From SBBG01 sp033717875 (GTDB taxonomy: Bacteria > Pseudomonadota > Gammaproteobacteria > Ga0077554 > Ga007554): a stretch of DNA of 12,716 bases. The DNA lies in NCBI GenBank assembly GCA_033717875.1, contig JADDKJ010000062.1, positions 1 through 12,716 on the forward strand, read 5' to 3'. Positions 7,179 through 12,716 of this stretch are shown here, in pieces. The stretch's first letter is position 1, and the number at the start of each line of letters is the position of its first letter. The notes under the pieces are model-generated. The model saw only the letters and a program-made list of their open reading frames with translations. It did no database searches and was not told the origin of the DNA. Both the position numbers and the translations under genes were made by a program.

Positions 7179-7481
7179 TTATGCCGCGTGTTCATTCAGT
7201 GGAACCAGATCTATCTTGATCTTCTTGCCGAGCGCCGCTGCGGCGCTTGCCAGAGTGGTCAATGTCAGGCTGGTATCGGTTTCATCCAGCAGGCGATTAA
7301 GTGCCGCCCGGCTGGTGTGCATTTTTTCGGCGAGCGCGGTCTTGGTCAGTTTCTGAGATCGCATTTCCTGTTCGATTTGCCACGCGATCACGCGCTTGAC
7401 GGCGACGGCCGTCGCTTCTTCCAGCATCGCTTCTTCGGCAAGGAAATCGTCGAAGCGGCTGCCGATATGTCGTTTGTTCAT
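7179..7481 (-). CDS. HigA-like antitoxin, helix-turn-helix (XRE-type)
   Basis: This 100-residue protein has a helix-turn-helix at about residues 46-68 (LTKTALAEKMHTSRAALNRLLD) and a C-terminal tail ending in KIKIDLVPLNEHAA. It is expected to neutralise the adjacent toxin and, with it, repress their promoter. ATG 7481 overlaps the toxin stop as ATGA, and the complement of 7488-7492 gives AGGAA about 6 bases upstream. Starts farther upstream would read through the toxin gene in another frame. The toxin-first order is that of higBA-type loci. The gene is followed by a 91-bp gap before the antiporter on the same strand. The helix-turn-helix is clear; the antitoxin role rests on context. Confidence 0.88.
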   Translation of the reverse strand: MNKRHIGSRFDDFLAEEAMLEEATAVAVKRVIAWQIEQEMRSQKLTKTALAEKMHTSRAALNRLLDETDTSLTLTTLASAAAALGKKIKIDLVPLNEHAA

Positions 7482-7825
7482 GCTCTGTTCCTCAATTGGT
7501 TCAGGCGCTGTTTTGCTAAATCCAGATCGTCTTTCGGGGTCTTGTCCGATTTTTTGATGAAGCCGTGCAAAAGAACCATGATACCGCCGGACACCGTGAA
7601 TATTATCCGGGCGATCCGTCCTTCGAGGCGGATACGCACTTCCCACAAATCCTTGTCCATCTTCCGCACCAACGGCATTCCTAAAGGCCATCCGAATTGA
7701 ACTGTCTTGATGTCCTCACCAATGATTTTCCGGTCAATGGGGAGCAATGACTTGAGCCAATCTCTCACCGGTTCCGTGCCGGCTTCGGTTTTGAAGAAGC
7801 GGACTTCAAGGATAGGTATTTTCAT
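7478..7825 (-). CDS. RelE/ParE superfamily toxin, HigB/Gp49-like
   Basis: This 115-residue protein of the phage-derived Gp49-like (HigB) family is probably a ribosome-dependent mRNA endonuclease. Family features are the N-terminal strand and helix with EPVRDWLKSL (18-27), the central LWEVRIRLEGRIARIIF (60-76), and the signature HGFIKKSDKTPKDDLDLAKQRL (87-108), which carries the basic residues typical of these toxins. The ATG at 7825 has no Shine-Dalgarno, and the best promoter would start transcription only a few bases ahead, so translation may be leaderless. The stop overlaps the antitoxin start. The reading frame looks intact. Activity and target are inferred from family only. Confidence 0.9.
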   Translation of the reverse strand: MKIPILEVRFFKTEAGTEPVRDWLKSLLPIDRKIIGEDIKTVQFGWPLGMPLVRKMDKDLWEVRIRLEGRIARIIFTVSGGIMVLLHGFIKKSDKTPKDDLDLAKQRLNQLRNRA

Positions 7826-7834
7826 GATTTATTG

Positions 7835-7863
7835 AATGTACCAAAATTGGTACTATCCGTCAA
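7835..7863 (-). promoter_or_regulatory. Toxin-antitoxin promoter with palindromic operator
   Basis: On the minus strand there is a -35 box TTGACG (7858-7863), exactly 17 bp of spacer, and a -10 box TACATT (7835-7840). The dyad GTACCA-AAAT-TGGTAC (7838-7853) fills most of the spacer and covers half of the -10 box, as expected for autorepression by the antitoxin or toxin-antitoxin complex. The predicted transcription start near 7828 is only about three bases before the toxin ATG. It lies 12 bp beyond the ppsA stop, so readthrough from ppsA could also supply transcript. Confidence 0.65.
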
Positions 7864-7874
7864 CTCCCCAAGTA

Positions 7875-10280
7875 TCACGGATTCACCATCTGTCCCTCAA
7901 TCTCCAACACCTTGAGCGTCGTCTTGAGCACCGCGTCCGGATTGAGCGAAATCGAATCGATGCCCAGGCGCACCAGGTACTCGGCGATCTCTGGATAATC
8001 CGAGGGTGCCTGACCGCAGATGCCAGAGTGGCTCTGGTTGCGGCGTGCGCCTTCCACGGTGAGGCGCAGCATTTCCAGCACGCCGGGGTCGCGTTCGTCG
8101 AACTCGAAGGCCACCAGGGCGGAGTCGCGGTCCACGCCCAACACCAGTTGGGTGAGGTCATTCGAGCCAATGGAGAAGCCATCGAACAGTTTGGCGAAGG
8201 CATCGATTTGTAATACGTTGTTGGGTATCTCGCACATCACATGGATTTCGAGGTCGTTCACGCCGCGCTTTAAACCGTGTTTTTCCAGTTCGGCGAGGAC
8301 GCGCGCGCCTTCCTCGACGCGCCTGCAGAACGGCACCATGAGGCGCACGTTGGTCAAGCCCATGTCGTCACGCACACGCTTAAGGGCCCGGCATTCCAGG
8401 GCGAATCCTTCCACGTAGGCGGGGTGGGTGTAGCGCGCCGCGCCGCGAAAGCCCAGCATGGGATTTTCTTCCTTGGGTTCGAAGGCTGTCCCTCCCAGCA
8501 GGCTGGCGTATTCGTTCGACTTGAAATCCGAAAGGCGCACGATGACCGGTTTGGGATAGAACGCCGCGGCGAGGGTGGCCACGCCTTCGGCCAGCCGCGA
8601 AACGAAATATTCGGTCTTGTCCTGATAGCCTGCTGTCATGGCGTCGATGGTCTGGCGTGCGCGGCGTTCGGTGATGCGCTCGGGGTGGATCAAGGCCATG
8701 GGGTGAATCTTGATGCTGTTGTTGATGATGAATTCGAGCCGGGCCAGTCCCACGCCATCGTTCGGAATGAAAGAGAGGGCAAAGGCCTGGTCGGGATCGC
8801 CGAGATTCATCATGATCCTGGTGCGCGGTCTGGGAATGTCGTGCAAGGCCAGGCGTTCCACGCGGTATTTCGCTATGCCAGCGTAGACATGGCCGGTTTC
8901 GCCTTCGGCGCAGGAGACGGTGATATCCTGGCCGGATGTGATTTGACGGGTCGCGTCACCCGTGCCCACCACGGCGGGTATCCCCAGTTCGCGGGCGACG
9001 ATGGCGGCATGGCAGGTGCGCCCGCCGCGATTGGTGACGATGGCGGCGGCCTGTTTCATCACCGGCTCCCAATCGGGCGTGGTGGTATCGGCCACCAGCA
9101 CTTCGCCGGATTGAAAATCACGCAGATGCTCGAGATCGGCGATCACGCGCGCCTTGCCTGCGCCAATCTTCTGGCCAACGCTCTTGCCTTGAACGAGCGT
9201 CTCGCCGTGCTCTTCCAGTATATGGTTTTCCAATAGATCGGCGCGGCGGTGCACCTGCACTGTTTCCGGGCGCGCCTGCACGATGAACAGTTCGCCGCTG
9301 ATGCCGTCCTTGGCCCATTCGATGTCCATCGGCTGGCCGGCGCCGGCCTTGCGGCTGTAGTGGTCTTCTATTTTGACGGCGTAATCGGCAAGGCGCAGGG
9401 CCTCGTCGTTGCTGATGCAGAAACGGCGGCGTTCGTCTTCGCCGACGGGGGTATTGCGGGTCGTGCCGCCCACCTCGCCTGCGACATAAACCATGCGCAG
9501 TTGTTTGGCGCCCAATCGCCTGCGGATGATCGGCTTGTATCCCTGGCGCAGCGTCGGCTTGAAGACATACAGCTCGTCCGGGTCGACGGCGCCCTGGACG
9601 ATGTTTTCACCCAGGCCGTAGCTGGCGGTGATGAAGACCACGTCGCGGAAACCCGTCTCGGTATCGAGTGTGAAAATCACGCCGCTGGCGGCAAGGTCCG
9701 CGCGCACCATTTTCTGCACGCCGATCGACAACGCGATTTTCATATGATCGAAGCCGTGGTCGATGCGATAGGCAATGGCGCGGTCGGTGAACAGGCTGGC
9801 GAAACATTTGATGCACGCCTCACGCAGCGCGGCCGTGCCGGAAATATTGAGATAGCTTTCGTGCTGTCCGGCGAACGAGGCCGTGGGCAGGTCTTCCGCC
9901 GTAGCGGAGGAACGCACCGCGACATCGATGTGTGCCCCATACTCGGTGCACAGGCGCGCGTAGGCCGCCTCGATTTCCGCCCACAGCCCGGCGGGCAGAC
10001 CGGCGCCGCGGATCAGATCCCGCGCCGCGTGGCCGCGTCGCGCCAGATCGGAAACATTGTTTTTGTCGATGCCCGTCATCAAGGCGCGCAGCTTATCGCG
10101 CAGCCCGGCGTCATCGAGCACGCGCCAGTAACCGTGGGCGGTAATAGCAAAGCCGTTAGGGATTTTCACTCCCTGGGGGCTCAGCTCGCGGTACATTTCG
10201 CCCAGCGAGGCGTTCTTGCCGCCGACCAGGGGTATATCCTGAAGAGTGATGTCTTCGAACCAGCGGATGAAGTTGGACAT
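7875..10280 (-). CDS. ppsA: Phosphoenolpyruvate synthase
   Basis: PpsA converts pyruvate, ATP and water to phosphoenolpyruvate, AMP and phosphate, the entry step of gluconeogenesis from pyruvate. The 801-residue protein has the N-terminal ATP-grasp domain (PLVGGKNASLGEMYREL, 17-33; AVRSSATAEDLPTASFAGQ, 121-139), the swivelling phosphohistidine domain with His424 in GGRTCHAAIVARELGIPAVVG, and the C-terminal barrel with SIGSNDLTQLVLGVDRDS (703-720) and the catalytic Cys755 in GICGQAPSD. Length matches the family (about 790-800). I chose ATG 10280 because the family N-terminus starts here; the frame stays open to 10421 but those 47 residues are encoded by repeat copy B and its flank. It is divergent from the cytochrome gene. 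No ppsR-type regulatory kinase gene is adjacent. Confidence 0.97.
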   Translation of the reverse strand: MSNFIRWFEDITLQDIPLVGGKNASLGEMYRELSPQGVKIPNGFAITAHGYWRVLDDAGLRDKLRALMTGIDKNNVSDLARRGHAARDLIRGAGLPAGLWAEIEAAYARLCTEYGAHIDVAVRSSATAEDLPTASFAGQHESYLNISGTAALREACIKCFASLFTDRAIAYRIDHGFDHMKIALSIGVQKMVRADLAASGVIFTLDTETGFRDVVFITASYGLGENIVQGAVDPDELYVFKPTLRQGYKPIIRRRLGAKQLRMVYVAGEVGGTTRNTPVGEDERRRFCISNDEALRLADYAVKIEDHYSRKAGAGQPMDIEWAKDGISGELFIVQARPETVQVHRRADLLENHILEEHGETLVQGKSVGQKIGAGKARVIADLEHLRDFQSGEVLVADTTTPDWEPVMKQAAAIVTNRGGRTCHAAIVARELGIPAVVGTGDATRQITSGQDITVSCAEGETGHVYAGIAKYRVERLALHDIPRPRTRIMMNLGDPDQAFALSFIPNDGVGLARLEFIINNSIKIHPMALIHPERITERRARQTIDAMTAGYQDKTEYFVSRLAEGVATLAAAFYPKPVIVRLSDFKSNEYASLLGGTAFEPKEENPMLGFRGAARYTHPAYVEGFALECRALKRVRDDMGLTNVRLMVPFCRRVEEGARVLAELEKHGLKRGVNDLEIHVMCEIPNNVLQIDAFAKLFDGFSIGSNDLTQLVLGVDRDSALVAFEFDERDPGVLEMLRLTVEGARRNQSHSGICGQAPSDYPEIAEYLVRLGIDSISLNPDAVLKTTLKVLEIEGQMVNP

Positions 10281-10295
10281 GGCAAGGTCTCGATC

Positions 10296-10316
10296 AACAC
10301 TGTGTTTCAGTATATA
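10296..10316 (-). promoter_or_regulatory. Possible ppsA promoter with short dyad near its start point
   Basis: On the minus strand TGGTATATACT holds a plausible -10 element (TATACT at 10309-10314, or an extended TGg-TATATA). No good -35 is seen at 17-18 bp. A dyad AACAC-T-GTGTT (10296-10306) lies at the predicted start and could bind a regulator. The sequence TGAAAC just after the -10 resembles half of a Cra/FruR site, but the second half is lacking. Weak evidence overall. Confidence 0.3.
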
Positions 10317-10340
10317 CCAATCAGACCTGCGCTGATTTGA

Positions 10341-10491
10341 GGAAGCTCTGAATAATTCCATCCTGGAATTCTCAGAGCAAGAAAAGCAAAAATGCGATTT
10401 TTGCTTTTCTTCATTTTTCAATCACTTGCCGTGATTGAAAAATGCCGGCACATCCCTGTGCCGCGGAACCTTTGAATTATTCAGAGGTTCC
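10341..10491 (+). repeat. 151-bp five-hairpin repeat element, copy B (MITE-like)
   Basis: This copy has the same length as copy A and is roughly three-quarters identical to its reverse complement by eye. The ends are GGAAGCTCTGAATAATTC and, in complement, GGAACCTCTGAATAATTC. Both flanks carry TTGA (10337-10340 and 10492-10495), a perfect 4-bp direct repeat consistent with a target duplication. The five dyads are H1 10345-10360/10364-10378; H2 10381-10393/10397-10409 (perfect 13 bp); H3 10412-10425/10431-10444 (perfect 14 bp); H4 10446-10452/10457-10463 (perfect 7 bp); and H5 10465-10475/10481-10491 (11 bp, one G-T). Several stems differ from copy A by compensatory changes. It lies between divergent ppsA and the cytochrome gene, immediately upstream of the FNR box. 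Confidence 0.88.
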
Positions 10492-10540
10492 TTGATATAG
10501 ATCAAAGTTATCTCAGAGGCAATGGCGTATACTTTTCAAA
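10492..10540 (+). promoter_or_regulatory. FNR/Anr-type class II promoter of the cytochrome c5 gene
   Basis: TTGATATAGATCAA (10492-10505) is an exact match to the FNR/Anr consensus TTGAT-N4-ATCAA. A -10 box TATACT lies at 10528-10533, predicting a start near 10540. The box centre (10498.5) is then at -41.5, the classical position for FNR-activated class II promoters. No -35 hexamer is needed in that arrangement. This predicts induction of the cytochrome gene, and possibly glgP, at low oxygen. A CRP-family relative with the same half-site could bind instead. Confidence 0.8.
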
Positions 10541-10569
10541 ACCTGATTTGAACCGGAAAGGAGAATGTC

Positions 10570-10878
10570 ATGAGAAACAGCGTTATAGGTGTTGTGGTAG
10601 CGGCTTTGGCCTTGTCTGTGGCGGGTCACGCCAATGCCGCGGATGGCAAGGCGGTCTATTCCTCGGCCTGCGCCATGTGTCATGCCACGGGCGCCATGGG
10701 GGCGCCGAAGACGGGTGACAAGGCGCGCTGGGCGCCGCTCATCAAAACTGGCATGGACAGCCTGTACAACAGCACCCTCAAGGGCAAGGGCACCATGCCG
10801 CCCAAAGGCGGTAAGGCGGATCTGAGCGATGCGGATGTAAAGGCGGCGGTGGATTATATGGTGACTCAGTCGAAGTGA
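10570..10878 (+). CDS. Periplasmic cytochrome c5-like monoheme protein
   Basis: This small class I c-type cytochrome of 102 residues probably shuttles electrons in the periplasm. A Sec signal peptide covers residues 1-23, with a hydrophobic core and a likely cut after AHANA. The heme-binding motif is CAMCH (34-38, axial His38) and the distal ligand is probably Met76 in GTMPPKGG. The c5 pattern with TGDKARWAPLIKTGMDSLYNSTLKG between them fits the cytochrome c5 family. AAAGGAG (10557-10563) lies 6 bases before the ATG, a strong site. Expression is probably controlled by the FNR-type promoter upstream. glgP begins 23 bp downstream with no terminator between, so the two may be co-transcribed. Redox partners are not evident from the window. 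Confidence 0.93.
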   Translation: MRNSVIGVVVAALALSVAGHANAADGKAVYSSACAMCHATGAMGAPKTGDKARWAPLIKTGMDSLYNSTLKGKGTMPPKGGKADLSDADVKAAVDYMVTQSK

Positions 10879-10901
10879 TATCTCTTGGTTGAGGGGTGGT
10901 C

Positions 10902-12593
10902 ATGCTGGACGAATTCATTCACGTGCCGCGCATCGCGTATTTCTCCATGGAAATCGCCCTGCGCAACGAGATTCCCACCTACAGTGGCGGTCTCGGGGTA
11001 CTGGCCGGGGACACGGTGCGCTCGAGCGCCGACCTGGAGTTGCCGCTGGTGGCGGTCACCCTGGTCAGCCGGGCCGGATATTTTCATCAGGAAATCGATG
11101 CTCAGGGGCGGCAGGTCGAGCAGCCGGATCACTGGGACCCCAGCCACTTTGCGACGCGCCTGAGCGCCGGTATCGCCATGAACATCGAGGGGCGTGAGGT
11201 CTGGCTGAGCGGGTGGCTGTATATCCTGCAAGGCCACATGAATGGCCGGGTGCCCGTCATTCTGCTGGATACCGATCTGCCCTTGAACCACGACGACGAT
11301 CGCAAGATCACCCATTATCTCTATGGCGGTGATGCCGCCTATCGGCTCAAGCAGGAGATCATTCTGGGGATCGGCGGCGCGCGGATGCTCCAGGCATTGG
11401 GGTTCGAGATTCGCCAATATCACATGAATGAAGGCCATTCCGCCTTGCTGGTGCTCGAGTTGCTGCGGCGTTATGCCTATCCGGCGGAGGATGTCCGGCC
11501 CGGCGAGTCGCCCTACGATATACCGCGCGTGAGGGAGCTGTGCAATTTCACCACGCATACGCCAGTCGAGGCGGGGCACGACAAATTTCCTTATGACATG
11601 GTACAGCGTGTGCTGGGTGATTTCATTTCCTTGCCGACGCTCAAATCGCTGGCGGGAAATGAAAACCTCAACATGACAAGCCTCGCCCTCAGTCTTAGCG
11701 AGTATGTCAACGGTGTCGCCAAGAGCCACGCCGAGGTTTCCAAAAAACTTTACCCCGGATATCGCGTGCGCGCTATCACCAACGGAGTGCACCCTTTCAC
11801 CTGGAGCCACCCGGGTTTCATCAAGCTCTACGACACCCATCTACCCGGCTGGTGTCATGAACCGGCGGTTTTGGTGCGCGCCGACCGGATACCGGATGCG
11901 GCGATCTGGGAGGCCCATACCCAGGCCAAGAATGATTTGATCGAGAAGGTAAAAAAGCTGACAGGCGTGGAATTGCATCCGAAGATTCCGATTCTCGGCT
12001 TTGCTCGGCGCATGACCGCCTATAAACGCCCCGATTTGTTGTTTGGCGATGTGGCACGTTTAAAAACCATCGCCCAGGAGCGTTCTTTCCAGATCGTGCT
12101 GGCAGGCAAGGCTCATCCGCGCGATGAAGGCGGGAAGAGGTTGATCGAAGCCCTGCATGGTCACATGCGCGAGCTTGCCGACACCATCCGCATTGTCTAT
12201 CTTCCCAATTATGACATGGAGACGGCGCTTGCCATGGTGTCGGGTTCCGACGTGTGGCTGAACACGCCATTACGACCCATGGAAGCTTCGGGCACCAGCG
12301 GCATGAAGGCCGCCTTCAATGGCGTGCCGCAATTGAGCGTGCTCGATGGATGGTGGGTGGAGGGTTGCATCGAGGGTGTGACGGGCTGGGCGATAGGCAA
12401 TGCCATGGAGTCAGCCAATGGCAAGGACCAGGACTCCCTTTACATCAAGTTGTCTCAGGTAGTGCTGCCGCTATACTATATGGATCGCCCGGCCTGGATC
12501 GCGGTGATGAAGGGCGCGATATGCAAAAGCGCGTCCTTTTTCAACAGCCATCGCATGATGCGGCGTTATGCCACCGAGGCGTACATCCACTAG
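10902..12593 (+). CDS. glgP: Alpha-glucan (glycogen) phosphorylase, short GT35 form
   Basis: This enzyme releases glucose-1-phosphate from the ends of glycogen or maltodextrin using phosphate and pyridoxal phosphate. The 563-residue protein is the short bacterial/archaeal type without the N-terminal DUF3417 region. It begins with AYFSMEIALRNEIPTYSGGLGVLAGD (about 12-37), has the sugar-binding HMNEGHSALLVLE (174-186), the phosphate-site region GFARRMTAYKRPDLLF (366-381) and the PLP-binding EASGTSGMKAAFNGVPQLSVLDGWW, with the predicted lysine at 469. I chose ATG 10902 because AGGGG (10892-10896) is 5 bases upstream; GTG 10896 would overlap it. It follows the cytochrome gene by 23 bp. The TAG stop lies at the junction with an IS630-type element, so the last residue or two might differ from the ancestral protein. 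Confidence 0.95.
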   Translation: MLDEFIHVPRIAYFSMEIALRNEIPTYSGGLGVLAGDTVRSSADLELPLVAVTLVSRAGYFHQEIDAQGRQVEQPDHWDPSHFATRLSAGIAMNIEGREVWLSGWLYILQGHMNGRVPVILLDTDLPLNHDDDRKITHYLYGGDAAYRLKQEIILGIGGARMLQALGFEIRQYHMNEGHSALLVLELLRRYAYPAEDVRPGESPYDIPRVRELCNFTTHTPVEAGHDKFPYDMVQRVLGDFISLPTLKSLAGNENLNMTSLALSLSEYVNGVAKSHAEVSKKLYPGYRVRAITNGVHPFTWSHPGFIKLYDTHLPGWCHEPAVLVRADRIPDAAIWEAHTQAKNDLIEKVKKLTGVELHPKIPILGFARRMTAYKRPDLLFGDVARLKTIAQERSFQIVLAGKAHPRDEGGKRLIEALHGHMRELADTIRIVYLPNYDMETALAMVSGSDVWLNTPLRPMEASGTSGMKAAFNGVPQLSVLDGWWVEGCIEGVTGWAIGNAMESANGKDQDSLYIKLSQVVLPLYYMDRPAWIAVMKGAICKSASFFNSHRMMRRYATEAYIH

Positions 12594-12716
12594 TGTCGTG
12601 TCACGCGTCAAATGTCGGATATAACCGTTTGAGTTTGACTCGCGCATTCTCTGTCGTGAATTGCCAGTTTACTTTGGCGTGAATCTGGTCGCGGCGCGCT
12701 TGCCAAGCGGCAACCT
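12594..12716 (-). mobile_element. 3' end of an IS630-family insertion sequence (partial)
   Basis: Immediately after the glgP stop (CTAG at 12590-12593) a transposase C-terminus begins on the minus strand. IS630 elements insert at TA, often in CTAG, and duplicate the TA. The boundary is therefore probably just after TA at 12591-12592, with the element starting GTGTCGTGTCACG. The other end lies beyond the window, so the inverted repeat and TA duplication could not be compared. The exact boundary is uncertain by a few bases. Confidence 0.65.
12601..12714 (-). CDS. IS630-family transposase, C-terminal fragment (cut by window edge)
   Basis: The minus-strand frame ending at TGA (12601-12603) gives 37 residues ending VNWQFTTENARVKLKRLYPT plus FDA. 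The stretch WQFTTENARVKLKRLYP is the conserved C-terminal end of IS630-type (Tc1/mariner-like) transposases, DDE enzymes that insert at TA dinucleotides. The rest is outside the window, so intactness cannot be judged. It is convergent with glgP, with only 7 bp between the stop codons. Confidence 0.8.
   Translation of the reverse strand, partial: VAAWQARRDQIHAKVNWQFTTENARVKLKRLYPTFDA

Noticed and set aside
7077..7700. Open frame of 207 codons on the plus strand over the toxin-antitoxin region
   Set aside because: It is antisense to two overlapping genes with clear family signatures and has no recognisable domain.
9249..10340. Open frame of 363 codons on the plus strand (and a similar one at 8277-9236)
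   Set aside because: Both are antisense to ppsA, which has a full set of PEP synthase motifs. No recognisable domain or ribosome-binding site supports them.
10281..10421. A 47-residue N-terminal extension of ppsA
   Set aside because: The extra codons read through repeat copy B and its flank. Copy A gives a related peptide (ENSGMELFSASL versus ENSRMELFRASS), showing that this is translated repeat sequence and not part of the enzyme.

Overview
The window carries a gammaproteobacterial chromosomal segment of moderately high GC. The order lepB - DUF4845 gene - rnc - era is the usual gammaproteobacterial arrangement, and the cytochrome c5, ppsA, glgP and FNR-type promoter suit a metabolically versatile, possibly microaerobic or facultatively anaerobic bacterium. 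The genus cannot be fixed from the sequence alone.

Layout. (1) 1-127: the 3' end of an ISL3-type insertion sequence, with the transposase C-terminus and a probable terminal inverted repeat. (2) 128-255: three back-to-back perfect hairpins in front of lepB. (3) 256-3187, + strand: lepB (signal peptidase I), a DUF4845 membrane protein, rnc (RNase III) and era. The last three overlap or nearly overlap and look like one operon; lepA and recO, the usual neighbours, are missing at the two ends. (4) 3188-3416: several hairpins, then copy A of a 151-bp multi-hairpin repeat. (5) 10280 down to 3406, - strand: ppsA, a toxin-first HigB/HigA-type toxin-antitoxin pair with its own promoter and operator, a Ca2+/cation antiporter and an SPCA/PMR1-like Ca2+ P-type ATPase whose start overlaps the antiporter's end. 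(6) 10341-10491: copy B of the 151-bp repeat, between divergent ppsA and the cytochrome gene. (7) 10492-12593, + strand: a perfect FNR-type box at the class II spacing, a periplasmic cytochrome c5-like protein, and 23 bp later a short-form alpha-glucan (glycogen) phosphorylase. (8) 12594-12716: the 3' end of an IS630-family element abutting the phosphorylase stop codon.

How it fits together. The left block is housekeeping: protein export processing, double-stranded RNA cleavage and ribosome maturation. The right block combines gluconeogenic PEP formation, glycogen breakdown, electron transfer and calcium efflux. An oxygen-sensing promoter in front of the cytochrome and glgP suggests that glycogen use is induced when oxygen is low (inference). 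Both ends of the window and both internal junctions are marked by mobile or repetitive DNA.

The most unusual item is the 151-bp element. Its two copies are inverted relative to each other and only about three-quarters identical, yet both fold into the same five consecutive hairpins, with compensatory base-pair changes in at least four stems. It has IS5-like ends and 4-bp flanks, supplies the ATPase stop codon in copy A, and abuts the FNR box in copy B. A second point to check is an Asp-to-Gly change at a normally conserved metal-binding position of RNase III.
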